Shown here in pieces: positions 45,532 to 54,767 of a stretch of DNA of 64,000 nucleotides. Position 1 is the first letter of the stretch; the number at the start of each line of letters is the position of its first letter. The position numbers and the translations under genes are program-made. Where the stretch lies: contig CAJFSS010000011.1 of the NCBI GenBank assembly GCA_904419745.1, positions 1 to 64,000 on the forward strand. Direction: 5' to 3'. The notes under the pieces were generated by a model. That model searched no databases. It saw nothing but the letters and a program-made list of their open reading frames with translations, and had not been told where the DNA came from. This DNA is from Candidatus Pseudoruminococcus merdavium. Its GTDB lineage: Bacteria; Bacillota; Clostridia; Oscillospirales; Ruminococcaceae.

Positions 45532-46152
45532 CTACTCCAAATTTTCACAAGAGATTTCCGGAGCTTCTTCCACACATTCCTCCAGCACGGTACGCAGTTC
45601 TTCGACCCCTTCCCCTGTTTCAGAAGAAAAAGGGATCATGGTAATCTGTTCCGCATAGGGGATGGTCTGGGAGAAAGCTTTCATCCGTTCTTCATATTCT
45701 CGCTTGGAAAGTTTATCACGCTTGGTCAGGACCACAATAAACGGATAGCCGCCTTCAATCAGAAAATCCAACATAAACAAATCGTTTTTTGTTGGATCGT
45801 GGCGGATATCAATCAGGCAGACAACCAGTGCCAAATCCCGCCGTTCATCCGTAAGATATTCTTCAATTAGCCCGGCCCAGCGTTTTTTTTCATCCTTGGA
45901 AACTTTGGCAAATCCATAGCCCGGCAAGTCCACAAGTTTCACCGTATTATCAATATCATAAAAATTGATGGTTGCTGTTTTTCCCGGAACTGCGCTTACC
46001 CTTGCAAGAGATTTCCGGGAGAGCAGTTTGTTAATTAAAGAAGACTTGCCGACATTGGAACGCCCCGCAATTGCTATTTCCGGGATAGTGCTTGGAGGAA
46101 TTTGCGAAAACAGTCCATAAGATGCCTCAAATTTTACATTGTGGAAATTCAT
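45532..46152 (-). CDS. engB: Ribosome biogenesis GTPase YsxC/EngB
   Basis: An essential GTPase (206 aa) for assembly of the large ribosomal subunit. G1 is GRSNVGKS (near 30), G3 is DLPGYG and G4 is TKRD. The ATG shares a base with the lon stop codon (TGATG), the usual Firmicute lon-ysxC coupling. No unusual insertion is seen. Confidence 0.97.
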   Translation of the reverse strand: MNFHNVKFEASYGLFSQIPPSTIPEIAIAGRSNVGKSSLINKLLSRKSLARVSAVPGKTATINFYDIDNTVKLVDLPGYGFAKVSKDEKKRWAGLIEEYLTDERRDLALVVCLIDIRHDPTKNDLFMLDFLIEGGYPFIVVLTKRDKLSKREYEERMKAFSQTIPYAEQITMIPFSSETGEGVEELRTVLEECVEEAPEISCENLE

Positions 46153-48611
46153 CAAGCATCCTCCCTGGCCTGTACTGCTGTTGTAGCAGGCTGCGGCTGT
46201 ACTGATGGGACTGGGTCGTAAGCGTTGTTTTTCTGGTGTGAATCATTTTTTTCATATTCAATTTGCCCCGTCACATTGACGCATAGCGCGTGTTCCAGTA
46301 CAGTATCAATCGTAGACGCGCAGATAAACTGGACATGCTCTTTGACAACCGGTTCTACTTCTTCCAAATCCGGTTCATTTTCTGCCGGGATTAAAACCGT
46401 TTTTACACCGGTTTTATAGGCGGCCATTGTTTTTTCCCGTAATCCGCCAATAGGAAGCACACGCCCACGCAGGGTGATCTCTCCCGTCATAGCGATGTCC
46501 CTTCTCACTGGGATGCCGGTGAGTGCGGAAACAATTGCCGTTGTCATTGTGACGCCGGCGGAAGGACCGTCTTTCGGCACAGCGCCTTCTGGTGCATGGA
46601 TATGAATGTCCTTAGTCTTATAGAAGTCCTCTGGAATGTTCCATTGAGAGGCGCGGGTGCGGATACAGGTGATTGCTGCATGTGCAGATTCTTTCATAAC
46701 ATCACCCAGCGATCCGGTCAATTCCACTTTTCCATTGCCTTCCATCACCGCAACCTCAATTTCCATGGTTTCCCCGCCGACGGAAGTCCATGCGAGGCCC
46801 GTCACAACGCCGACCTCATTTTTCTCTCTTATGCGCTCTGGTTTAAAGCGTTTCACACCCATATACTCTTCAATATTCTTAGCACGGATGGTCACGCGTT
46901 TTTCCGGTTCTTTTACAATGCTAACTGCAGATTTGCGGCACAATTTTGCAATTTCCCGCTCCAGAGTACGCACACCCGCTTCCCTGGTATAAGAATCAAT
47001 CAATTCATAGAGAGCAGAATCCGTAATCCTCAGTTGTTTGGGAGTGATTCCATTTTTTTCAAGCTGTTTAGGTACAAGGTATTTTTTCCCTATCTGGAAT
47101 TTTTCCTCCCTGGTATAACTGGACAATTCAATAATTTCCATACGGTCACGCAAAGGCCCTGGAATACTGTATAAATCATTGGCTGTTGTTAAAAACAGGG
47201 TGCGGCTCAAATCGAATGGAATTTCTATGTAATGGTCGCGGAAGGCGTAGTTCTGCTCAGAATCAAGCACTTCCAGCATAGCGGATGAGGGATCCCCTCT
47301 GAAATCATTCCCCATCTTGTCAATTTCATCGAGTAAAATCAGGGGATTTTGTGTTTTTGCCTGCAAATAAGCGTTGATGATACGTCCCGGCATAGACCCT
47401 ACATAGGTTTTGCGGTGCCCGCGGATGTCGGATTCATCCCGCACCCCGCCAAGGGATACACGGACATAGCTCCTTCCGAGTACCTTGGCGATGGAGCGTG
47501 CAATGGAAGTTTTGCCTACGCCCGGAGGCCCTACCAGACAGATAATCTGACCTTTCAAATCGGGAGCCAATTTGCGCACAGCAATCATTTCCAGAATTCG
47601 TTCTTTGACTTTTTGTAACCCATAGTGATCTTTGTCAAGCGTCTTTTGCGCTTTATCCACATCGAGCTTGTCCTTGGTATATATGCCAAACGGCAGGGAA
47701 AGACAAGTATCCAGGTAAGTGCGGATGACCCCCGCCTCCTGTGAATTAAGCGGCATTTTGTACAGGCGCTCCGCCTCTTTGACAAGCTTTTCTTTGGAAT
47801 CATCGTCGATTTCAAGCGCCAGAATTTTTGAACGGTACTCTTCGACTTCGTCTACCGCATTTTCCCCTTCGCCGAGTTCTGCGGAAATGGCGCGCATTTG
47901 CTCCCTGAGATAGTAATCGCGCTGATTTGCATCCATCTGTTCTTTTACGCGATCTGCAATTTCCTGTTCCAGTTTTAGAATCTGGGTTTCTTCTTTTAGG
48001 AAACGTACCAGTTCTTCCAGACGGCGAATCAGACTGGATTCTTCCAAAATCGCCTGTTTTTCCTTTGTTTCATGCAAAATATGTCCGGCAACTAGGTGTA
48101 CAAAGGTAGATGGGTCGTCCTGTGAGAAAATGCTCATAATCAATTCTTTTGGCATCTTTGGTGCATACACGACATATTCCCGGAAAAGGTCTTTCGCTGT
48201 ACGCATCAGTGCGGCCGCCATCATGCTGTTTTCCAGCTCGCCCTCTTCGACAAGAGGGTATTCTTCCACAATTGCCTGCAAATATCCGTCTTTGTCGCGA
48301 ATCGAAATCGTTTTCGCACGGTAAAGCCCTTCAACCAGCACTCGGATCCCTTCATCTCTCAGTTTGAGCATCTGCTTAATCTGCGCGACAACCCCCACCG
48401 AATAGATGTCGTCATAAGCTGGGTCCTCTGTTTCTATGTCTTTTTGTGCAGCCAAAAAGATAGTCTGATCGTCTGCCATGGCGGCGGTAAGCGCCTCAAT
48501 GGATTTTTTCCGCCCTGCATCAAAGTGCAGGACCATTTCCGGAAATACTACCAGCCCGCGTAATGCCATCATTGGCAGAGAAAGACACTTGTGTTGGGTT
48601 GTTTGATTCAT
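46152..48611 (-). CDS. lon: ATP-dependent protease Lon
   Basis: Lon (819 aa) degrades misfolded and regulatory proteins. It has the N-terminal substrate domain, an AAA+ module with Walker A GPPGVGKT (near 360) and Walker [10 protein letters not shown], and the protease domain with catalytic serine in [10 protein letters not shown] (near 685) and lysine in [11 protein letters not shown] (near 728). A 60-residue C-terminal extension rich in N, Q and P follows the protease core. The promoter at 48688-48716 is of the housekeeping type; I see no CIRCE or CtsR site near it. Confidence 0.98.
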   Translation of the reverse strand: MNQTTQHKCLSLPMMALRGLVVFPEMVLHFDAGRKKSIEALTAAMADDQTIFLAAQKDIETEDPAYDDIYSVGVVAQIKQMLKLRDEGIRVLVEGLYRAKTISIRDKDGYLQAIVEEYPLVEEGELENSMMAAALMRTAKDLFREYVVYAPKMPKELIMSIFSQDDPSTFVHLVAGHILHETKEKQAILEESSLIRRLEELVRFLKEETQILKLEQEIADRVKEQMDANQRDYYLREQMRAISAELGEGENAVDEVEEYRSKILALEIDDDSKEKLVKEAERLYKMPLNSQEAGVIRTYLDTCLSLPFGIYTKDKLDVDKAQKTLDKDHYGLQKVKERILEMIAVRKLAPDLKGQIICLVGPPGVGKTSIARSIAKVLGRSYVRVSLGGVRDESDIRGHRKTYVGSMPGRIINAYLQAKTQNPLILLDEIDKMGNDFRGDPSSAMLEVLDSEQNYAFRDHYIEIPFDLSRTLFLTTANDLYSIPGPLRDRMEIIELSSYTREEKFQIGKKYLVPKQLEKNGITPKQLRITDSALYELIDSYTREAGVRTLEREIAKLCRKSAVSIVKEPEKRVTIRAKNIEEYMGVKRFKPERIREKNEVGVVTGLAWTSVGGETMEIEVAVMEGNGKVELTGSLGDVMKESAHAAITCIRTRASQWNIPEDFYKTKDIHIHAPEGAVPKDGPSAGVTMTTAIVSALTGIPVRRDIAMTGEITLRGRVLPIGGLREKTMAAYKTGVKTVLIPAENEPDLEEVEPVVKEHVQFICASTIDTVLEHALCVNVTGQIEYEKNDSHQKNNAYDPVPSVQPQPATTAVQAREDA

Positions 48612-48687
48612 CCCTTAATCTCCTTTATGTTCACAAACAGCAATTCGTTTTTCATGCTGCCAAATACCTATTGTTCTACATTTGTTT

Positions 48688-48716
48688 ATTATAGTAAATT
48701 GGCTGGGCTTTTGCAA
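48688..48716 (-). promoter_or_regulatory. Promoter of lon
   Basis: Minus-strand TTGCAA (48711-48716), 17-base spacer, TATAAT (48688-48693), leader of about 70 bases. The rest of the 250-bp gap to trmB shows nothing. Confidence 0.65.
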
Positions 48717-48862
48717 CCTTTTTAGTAGAGTTTCAACCGGGACATGTTGGAAAGAGTGTTTACTGACAGCATACTTTCCTGAAAAAGCCAAGTTCATCAC
48801 AACGATGACGTTATTCCTACATGGTATCTCAAATTGTCACTTGTTTCAGATGTCTTTTATAG

Positions 48863-49576
48863 TCATTCAGGTTCTTTTAAAATCAAATATTTTTTATCAA
48901 TAGGGATTTTTTCAAGATGTGCCTTGCGCGCAATCAAAAATTTTGTAGGGATCCCCTCTTTTGTAAAACGCTCTTCGTGTTCCGTGGTATAGTTCGGGGA
49001 AAAGCCGCTTTGGTGTAAGTCCTTTGTCAAATACTCAATGGTATAGCCGCTTTCTTTCAAATATCCCTGGGAAGCAAGAAATAAATCCTTATCATCTGTT
49101 TTAAACCAAATCTCCCCGTTATCCTGTAAAAATGTCCGGTATTTGAGTAACTGTCTTGTATGGGTCAGGCGTTTTTTATGACTGCCGGCTTTTGGCCATG
49201 GATTACAGAAATTGATGTAAATACGTTCTACCTGGTCACACTCTGAAAATATTCTCAGGATCTGTTCAATATCGTAGGAAAGAATTTTAACATTGTTGAT
49301 AGCCCGCCCTGCCTGCTCGTATTCAGAAACAATCAGCCGCCTTGCAACACCGAGTACGTCGCTGCTTAGGTCGATTCCAATATAATTGATTTCCGGATGG
49401 TCACAGGCAAGCTTGGATAAAAAAACGCCCTTTCCACATCCCAGTTCCAAATGGATTGGGTTTTCCGGTCGCTCAAAAAGCTCTTTCCAGTGCCCAATTT
49501 CTTTTGCAGGATCTTTTATAAAAAAATCACAGGCTGCAAGCTCTGGCCGCGCCCATTTTTTCGTCCTCATTCTCAT
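48863..49576 (-). CDS. trmB: tRNA (guanine-N7-)-methyltransferase
   Basis: TrmB (237 aa) methylates G46 of tRNA variable loops. The SAM-binding segment HLELGCGKGVFLSKLA and the family motif INFCNPWPKAGSHKKRL are present, as is the C-terminal NYTTEHEERFTKEGI. I chose the ATG beginning MRMRTKKWARPEL, preceded by GGGGAG. It has its own promoter and is divergent from the DUF421 gene. Confidence 0.96.
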   Translation of the reverse strand: MRMRTKKWARPELAACDFFIKDPAKEIGHWKELFERPENPIHLELGCGKGVFLSKLACDHPEINYIGIDLSSDVLGVARRLIVSEYEQAGRAINNVKILSYDIEQILRIFSECDQVERIYINFCNPWPKAGSHKKRLTHTRQLLKYRTFLQDNGEIWFKTDDKDLFLASQGYLKESGYTIEYLTKDLHQSGFSPNYTTEHEERFTKEGIPTKFLIARKAHLEKIPIDKKYLILKEPE

Positions 49577-49606
49577 AAGAAACTCCCCTTCTTGTTTGCT
49601 TGCCCT

Positions 49607-49635
49607 ATCATATAACAAAAAGTGGAACTGTGCAA
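49607..49635 (-). promoter_or_regulatory. Promoter of trmB
   Basis: Minus-strand TTGCAC (49630-49635), 17-base spacer, TATGAT (49607-49612). Confidence 0.6.
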
Positions 49636-49708
49636 GCCATAGGCATTTTTATATGAATTCACTTTTCCTTTTTCGGTTATACTACGGGATGAAGGAGTGG
49701 TCTGATTC

Positions 49709-50431
49709 ATGATAGAATTTGCCGGAAATTTTTTCGAAGTATTAGTCCGTGCGCTTGTTTCCATTCTTGTTTTGTTCTTATTGACAAAGTTCATGGGATT
49801 CAAGCAAATTTCTCAACTCAATTTATTTGACTATATTGTCGGTATTTCCATTGGCTCCATTGCCGCACAAATGGCTTTTGATCCGGATATTCCTTACTAT
49901 GCAACAATTACGGCAATGGCGGTTTATGCATTGATTGAAGTGCTTATCTCCTTTTTGACGACTAAAAGCATCAGACTGCGTTCTTTTGTTACCGGAACCC
50001 CTGTCATTGTAATCAATAAAGGAAAGATTATTGAAGCAAGCCTGAAAAAAATCAAATATGATTTAAATGACTTACTTACAGAATGCCGGATTAACGGATA
50101 CTTTGATGTTTCAGAAATTGAATGTGCTGTTATGGAAACCGACGGGCGTCTGAGTTTTTTGGCAAAAGCGGATGTACGCCCTGTCACTCCCCGTGACATA
50201 GGACTTTCCCCTGCAAGTGAAGGACTTGTTGCAAATGTGATATTAGACGGAAACTTGATGCAAAGCGCCTTGAAAAGCTGCGGGAGGGACGAAAATTGGC
50301 TGCAAAAACAATTACAGGATAATAAGATAAAGGATATTCAAACAGTTCTGCTTGGAACAGTTGATGTAACAGGGGTCTTTCGGGCCTATTTGAAAAATGA
50401 ACCTCCGCTCAAACACGATCCTTTCCATTAA
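49709..50431 (+). CDS. DUF421 membrane protein (YetF family)
   Basis: A 240-residue protein with three N-terminal membrane helices (LVSILVLFLLTKFMG, then DYIVGISIGSIAAQMAF) and a C-terminal DUF421 domain (VIVINKGKIIEASLKK, then LLTECRINGYFDVSEIECAV). In spore formers this family includes YetF, YkjA and proteins of spore membranes related to germination; the exact role here is unknown. The ATG follows GAAGGAG. A strong terminator follows at 50504. Confidence 0.88.
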   Translation: MIEFAGNFFEVLVRALVSILVLFLLTKFMGFKQISQLNLFDYIVGISIGSIAAQMAFDPDIPYYATITAMAVYALIEVLISFLTTKSIRLRSFVTGTPVIVINKGKIIEASLKKIKYDLNDLLTECRINGYFDVSEIECAVMETDGRLSFLAKADVRPVTPRDIGLSPASEGLVANVILDGNLMQSALKSCGRDENWLQKQLQDNKIKDIQTVLLGTVDVTGVFRAYLKNEPPLKHDPFH

Positions 50432-50503
50432 CAAGATGGCTACCAATGGATATCGTAAAAACACTGCTCGAACAACCCGACGAATAAAAATAAGATAACT
50501 GCA

Positions 50504-50549
50504 AAATACGTCCCAAGTAGAGAAATACTCCTCTGCTCGGGACGTATTT
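50504..50549. terminator. Bidirectional terminator, DUF421 gene / coaW
   Basis: An 11-bp stem (50504-50514 with 50539-50549), extended inside by a second AGTAGAG/CTCTGCT pairing, ends the DUF421 transcript. coaW converges on it from the right. Confidence 0.78.
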
Positions 50550-50587
50550 GTATTGCCGTATAGTATAGGGAAACAGACGAATTCGGA

Positions 50588-51418
50588 TTACTTTTTATTT
50601 TCCAGATAAGAGAGTGCCGCCCCTATTGCTGTGGCATAGATTGCGTTTTCTGGAATAATAAAGTTGACATCGTACAAATTACTCAACGATTGAAAGATTT
50701 CTTTAACTTGTGGAACCATGGTAAGGCTGCCAGTCAACACAATATCCTGAACGCCATCACTTTTGCACGCAAATACCGCCAATGTTCCAATGGTTTGAAA
50801 AACCATATTGATGACGCCCAGTGTTACATCTGCAATAGATGCAGAATCGCGCATTTTTCCAAAATTAGAAGCAGTGGTATGTGGCGGAAAACTGCCCACC
50901 TGAGATTTACTGATGTCTTCAATTACCAGATCAACATTATCCAAATTTCCGCCCTGCGCCATATCAATAATACTTTCAAAGTGATTAGCACCTGCAAGAC
51001 GGCTGCACAGGCCGACTAGCGTCCCCCCGCCAACGCCGCTGCCTCCAATATGTACAATTCTTTCTTTACTGGCCCGGATATAGGCAGTACCTGTTCCCAT
51101 ACTGACAACCAATGCTTTGGATTTTCCCGATAATTCTAATCCTCCAAGGCCAATCGCACGGAATTCATCCACTTTTTGTGTGGGAATATTATAGAGATCC
51201 CCTTCAAAAACAGACGCCCCTACCCCAGTGAGCATCAGGCGCTCCACGTCTTCCAATTGCAGATGATTGACATTGATAAAACGGCCGAGTGCGCCATAAG
51301 CTGATGTCATCGGATCAGTGGCTTTGACCTGCATTGTGGAAATGATTTCTGTCCTGCTGCGAAATCCAGCTATTTTGGTTGTGGAACCACCAACATCAAT
51401 TCCAATAACAATCCCCAT
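50588..51418 (-). CDS. coaW: Type II pantothenate kinase
   Basis: A 276-residue kinase of the fumble/CoaW type, which phosphorylates pantothenate as the first step of coenzyme A synthesis. Type II enzymes belong to the ASKHA fold: phosphate loop GIDVGGSTTKIAG (5-17), GTGTAYI and GGSGVGGGTLVGL motifs. Staphylococcal CoaW lacks feedback inhibition by CoA; this may also hold here but is not visible. It is a single-gene unit with an extended -10 promoter. The CoA-consuming paaK/ior genes are elsewhere in the window. Confidence 0.92.
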   Translation of the reverse strand: MGIVIGIDVGGSTTKIAGFRSRTEIISTMQVKATDPMTSAYGALGRFINVNHLQLEDVERLMLTGVGASVFEGDLYNIPTQKVDEFRAIGLGGLELSGKSKALVVSMGTGTAYIRASKERIVHIGGSGVGGGTLVGLCSRLAGANHFESIIDMAQGGNLDNVDLVIEDISKSQVGSFPPHTTASNFGKMRDSASIADVTLGVINMVFQTIGTLAVFACKSDGVQDIVLTGSLTMVPQVKEIFQSLSNLYDVNFIIPENAIYATAIGAALSYLENKK

Positions 51419-51502
51419 TCTATTCCTCTCCTATCCGTAAATTTTAACGTTGTTAATATTTTCAGATAACTCAATCCTAAATGAGCTAAGTAGTATGCGG
51501 TT

Positions 51503-51532
51503 ATTATAGCACGAACTCCAAAAGCAATACAA
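51503..51532 (-). promoter_or_regulatory. Promoter of coaW
   Basis: Minus-strand TTGTAT (51527-51532), 18-base spacer, TATAAT (51503-51508) preceded by TGC. The rest of the roughly 300-bp gap between coaW and cotJA shows no other gene and no clear sporulation promoter. Confidence 0.55.
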
Positions 51533-51720
51533 ATTTTTTCCTGATAAAAAATCCTTCAAAATTTGTTGTCCTGGCTTTCTATTTTCCATAAAGGAAGCCG
51601 ATTGCATAATTTTACTGTGTCAGAGGGAATATCCAATGTTCACGGTCCAGCTTTTGGGACAATATACTGATACCAAAAGCATCTTCTGCTTTCAATCTCT
51701 TATCAAAGGAGAATGTTACT

Positions 51721-51927
51721 GTGAATGAGTTAAATGCTACCGTTTCCATGATAAACGGTGCAAAAGAGGAGTTCGGCCCTCCCTGTTTCCCCCTTGGGAT
51801 GGCCTATGTCCCTATTCAGCGATGGAAGGAACTCTATGACCCAGAGCTGGCTTTACAGCGTGGAACCATGTTCCGCCAGCTAGATTTCCCTTTTATTGGT
51901 GAGGAGGCGGTACCGAATGGAAAATAA
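51721..51927 (+). CDS. cotJA: Spore coat-associated protein CotJA
   Basis: A 68-residue CotJA homologue with the family pattern CFPLGMAYVPIQRWKELYDP and a QLDFPFIGEE segment. In Bacillus the cotJABC operon is made in the mother cell under sigma-E and the products go to the inner spore coat. It starts at GTG, ten bases after AAAGGAG. It overlaps cotJB. It supports a spore-forming host. Confidence 0.93.
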   Translation: MNELNATVSMINGAKEEFGPPCFPLGMAYVPIQRWKELYDPELALQRGTMFRQLDFPFIGEEAVPNGK

Positions 51928-52177
51928 CAGGGCAGTCCTACTCAAACGGGTACAAATCTGTGATTTTGTTCTGGAGGAAACAGCTCTGTTTCTGGATACT
52001 CACCCAGAGAACAAAGAGGCCCTGGAATATTATCAAAAATACATGGAGCTAATGAACAAAGCAAAAGAGGAGTACACCCAGAAATATGGTCCTCTAATGC
52101 GCACGGATTATGATGGCGGTCCGGTCTGGACTTGGGCGACAACTGCTTGGCCATGGGAAAAGGAGGCGCAGGAATAG
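51917..52177 (+). CDS. cotJB: Spore coat protein CotJB
   Basis: An 86-residue CotJB homologue. The helical first half contains VQICDFVLEETALFLDTHPE, and the C-terminus ends in aromatic WTWATTAWPWEKEA, typical of the family. The ATG is nine bases after GAGGAGG and overlaps the end of cotJA by 11 bases. Together with CotJA it is needed for coat incorporation of CotJC in Bacillus. Confidence 0.93.
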   Translation: MENNRAVLLKRVQICDFVLEETALFLDTHPENKEALEYYQKYMELMNKAKEEYTQKYGPLMRTDYDGGPVWTWATTAWPWEKEAQE

Positions 52178-52180
52178 ATT

Positions 52181-52792
52181 ATGTGGAAATATGATAAGAA
52201 ACTCCAATATCCAGTTAAAATTGCCCGGCCAGATGCCGCAGCTGCAAAAGTCATCCTCACTCAGTTTGGCGGACCGGATGGGGAACTTGCCGCTTCACAA
52301 CGGTATCTTGCCCAGCGTTATGCTGCACCCTATAATGAAGTAAAAGGGGTCTTGACGGATATCGGGACTGAGGAATTGGCGCATATCGAGATGATCTGTG
52401 CGATTGTCTACCAGTTAACACGTAATTTAACACCGGAGGAAATCAAGAAACAGGGATTTGACTCCTATTTTGTTGACCACACTACCGGGTTGTACCCGTC
52501 ATCAGCGGCGGGAGTTCCCTTTACTGCTGCCTATTTCCAGTCCAAAGGCGATGTTATCACCGATTTGACTGAGGATCTTGCAGCAGAGCAAAAAGCACGT
52601 TCAACCTATGACAATATCCTCCGGTTGGTTGATGATCCGGATGTCCGCGATCCGATTAAATTTTTAAGGGAACGGGAGATTGTCCATTTCCAGCGCTTCG
52701 GCGAAGCACTGCGCCTTACACAAGATCGACTGGATTCTAAAAATTTCTATGCATTTAATCCGGCTTTTGATCCAAAAGTCAGACGCAAATAA
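52181..52792 (+). CDS. cotJC: CotJC, manganese catalase-like spore coat protein
   Basis: A 203-residue ferritin-like protein of the manganese catalase family, probably removing hydrogen peroxide at the spore coat. Metal ligands can be matched to E in DGELAAS, E and H in GTEELAHIEM, E in LAAEQKARS, and E and H in REREIVHFQRF. All are present, so the di-manganese site looks complete. It lies three bases after cotJB and ends at a strong terminator. Confidence 0.95.
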   Translation: MWKYDKKLQYPVKIARPDAAAAKVILTQFGGPDGELAASQRYLAQRYAAPYNEVKGVLTDIGTEELAHIEMICAIVYQLTRNLTPEEIKKQGFDSYFVDHTTGLYPSSAAGVPFTAAYFQSKGDVITDLTEDLAAEQKARSTYDNILRLVDDPDVRDPIKFLREREIVHFQRFGEALRLTQDRLDSKNFYAFNPAFDPKVRRK

Positions 52793-52824
52793 AATAAGAA
52801 TAGCCCTACTAATCCACGATAGAT

Positions 52825-52864
52825 AAAAGCAAAGCCTGTATCCTAATTTTCAGGCTTTGCTTTT
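52825..52864 (+). terminator. Terminator of cotJABC
   Basis: A 14-bp perfect stem (52825-52838 with 52851-52864) with a 12-base loop and T-rich 3' end. Confidence 0.85.
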
Positions 52865-52949
52865 CCTATTTTCGGACCCCTTTTGCACACCATTCCCCGT
52901 GCTATGGCATAGGATACAATATAATTGAAAAAATCAGGAGGGACATCCT

Positions 52950-53273
52950 ATGAAGTTTCGTAGAGAAATCACGATTCTATTAGAAAGTTGTACACAGAAT
53001 GATTCCGCGGCAGGAGAACTCTATATTCAGCCTGCGAAACAGGGCGGAACCTATCTGACTGTGATGCTCCATGGCCTGGATGATTTACACACGCAAAGTG
53101 TTTTGTGTATTAAAAATGATACACAGTCAAAACGTTTCCCGCTTCCTGTCCCATGTCAAGGCAAAGTGGAATTATGTTTGTGGTCATGTTTGGAGATGGC
53201 CTCTATAGTGGAATGTGATTTTTCTGTTTGCAATATGGGAGGTCAAACAGTATTGGCCTCGAAGAAATCGTAG
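52950..53273 (+). CDS. Hypothetical 107-residue protein
   Basis: A 107-residue soluble protein that I do not recognise. It has six cysteines (for example ESCTQN, LWSCLEM, CDFSVCN), alternating hydrophobic stretches suggesting beta strands, and no signal peptide or membrane helix. A strong ribosome site (AGGAGG) precedes the ATG and TATAAT lies about 30 bases upstream, so expression is likely. It has its own terminator. It lies next to cotJABC, which makes a sporulation link possible but unproven. Confidence 0.6.
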   Translation: MKFRREITILLESCTQNDSAAGELYIQPAKQGGTYLTVMLHGLDDLHTQSVLCIKNDTQSKRFPLPVPCQGKVELCLWSCLEMASIVECDFSVCNMGGQTVLASKKS

Positions 53274-53305
53274 AAGGGTAGTATCTTTTTACCGGATCGA
53301 TTATG

Positions 53306-53356
53306 GGATTGTAACTATTTTCTTTAGAGAAAAGTTACAATCCTTAATTTTTTTTA
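53306..53356 (+). terminator. Terminator of the 107-residue gene
   Basis: An 11-bp stem (53306-53316 with 53333-53343), extended by TTTTCT/AGAAAA inside, is followed by eight T at 53349-53356. Confidence 0.85.
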
Positions 53357-53427
53357 AATAATTCATGGAAAAAAGACAGGCCTCTCCAAAACTGTGTATA
53401 ATAGACGTGACAGAAAGGATGACATGC

Positions 53428-54657
53428 ATGGAACTTGACCGGAATAATACAAAACGAATTCTCTTCATAGTAGCTTTTGGCGTAGTCCTGTTTTGGATAC
53501 TGCTCAATCTGGCAAAGGTATTTGATCTGCTTGGGACTGTCGTCGGGTTGCTTACCCCTTTCTTGGTGGGTCTTGCTCTCGCCTTTATCATGAAAGTGCC
53601 AATGAAACGGATTGAACACCTGTTCGAAAGTATCCATACTAAAAGGGAGCATAAAGGTTTTCGACGAGCAATCCGCCCGCTTAGTATTGCAATCACCCTG
53701 CTTCTGATTTTGCTGATTGTCTTTTTTATTCTATTTTTAGTCATCCCGGATGTGGCAAAAACCATTGTCTTGCTAAGGGATCATATTCCTGAATTCGTCC
53801 AGCAAATACAGGATTGGTGGTCAAAATATGAACAGCATCTTCCAACTATCAGTAACTGGATTTCCGGCCTTGATATTAACTGGGAAAAATATATGGAAAC
53901 CATTGCTGATTACTTACAAAAAGGTGCAGTTGGCATAGTGAATGCAACCGTAACGTTGACTACCTCCCTGTTCAGCGGGATTATCAGCTTTATTCTTGGT
54001 TTCATTTTTGCGGTCTATCTTTTAATGCAAAAAGAAAAGCTTGCCGTTCAGTGTAAGAAGCTCTTATATGCCTTTGTTCCAGAAAAATATGCTGACGAAG
54101 TTGTACGAATTGCCAGGGTATCTGATCGTGCATTTGCAAATTTTATCTCCGGGCAATGTACAGAAGCTGTCATTCTTGGATGTTTGTGTTTCATCGGGAT
54201 GATGATTTTTCGTTTTCCCTTTGCCCTGACAATTTCCGTTTTGGTTGGTTTTACCGCGCTTATCCCGATTTTTGGTGCTTTTATTGGTACGGCTATCGGC
54301 GCTTTCTTGATTTTTGTCACGGATCCTCTTTCCGCCTTGTGGTTCATTCTTTTCATCCTTGTTTTACAACAGATTGAAGGAAATCTGATTTATCCAAAAG
54401 TAGTCGGTACCTCAGTTGGACTGCCTTCTTTGTGGGTTCTACTGGCAGTGACTGTCGGTGGGACATCAATGGGAATTTTCGGAATGCTCATCAATGTTCC
54501 AATTGCTTCTGTGCTCTACATTTTGCTCAGTGAAGTAACAGCTTCCAGACTGAAAAAACGCGGCATCCCTAAAAGTAAAATTGAAAACCGGAGAGAACAC
54601 CGGATTACTGCGTCTATCAGTTCTCCCCCCGGAAGGGAACCGAAAAAGAAAAAATAG
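53428..54657 (+). CDS. AI-2E family transporter (permease)
   Basis: A 409-residue integral membrane protein of the AI-2E (PerM/YtvI-like) family. About eight helices are seen, with a large soluble loop after the third (about 110-190) and the typical end LIPIFGAFIGTAIGAFLIF then GGTSMGIFGMLINVPIASVL. Family members have been linked to sodium/proton antiport, autoinducer-2 export or sporulation membrane functions; none can be assigned. The ATG beginning MELDRNNTK is preferred, nine bases after AAAGG. A TATAAT at 53397-53402 lies upstream. Confidence 0.88.
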   Translation: MELDRNNTKRILFIVAFGVVLFWILLNLAKVFDLLGTVVGLLTPFLVGLALAFIMKVPMKRIEHLFESIHTKREHKGFRRAIRPLSIAITLLLILLIVFFILFLVIPDVAKTIVLLRDHIPEFVQQIQDWWSKYEQHLPTISNWISGLDINWEKYMETIADYLQKGAVGIVNATVTLTTSLFSGIISFILGFIFAVYLLMQKEKLAVQCKKLLYAFVPEKYADEVVRIARVSDRAFANFISGQCTEAVILGCLCFIGMMIFRFPFALTISVLVGFTALIPIFGAFIGTAIGAFLIFVTDPLSALWFILFILVLQQIEGNLIYPKVVGTSVGLPSLWVLLAVTVGGTSMGIFGMLINVPIASVLYILLSEVTASRLKKRGIPKSKIENRREHRITASISSPPGREPKKKK

Positions 54658-54660
54658 AGC

Positions 54661-54709
54661 AAAACGTCTTTTCCCATACATGGCAATGTAAAGGGGAAAG
54701 ACGTTTTTT
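54661..54709 (+). terminator. Terminator of the AI-2E gene
   Basis: A 14-15-bp stem (54661-54675 with about 54693-54707) with a run of six T, starting three bases after the stop codon. Confidence 0.85.
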
Positions 54710-54767
54710 CAAAGAGAAAAAAACAGGAACATATTTCATTTCAACCATGGAAAAAGAAGTGCCGCTT

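Noticed and set aside
48612..48720. Heat-shock operator (CIRCE or CtsR) upstream of lon
   Set aside because: Neither the CIRCE inverted repeat nor the CtsR heptamer repeat is found.
51600..51720. Sigma-E promoter upstream of cotJA
   Set aside because: AT-rich elements are present but no -35/-10 pair with the right spacing matched the consensus.
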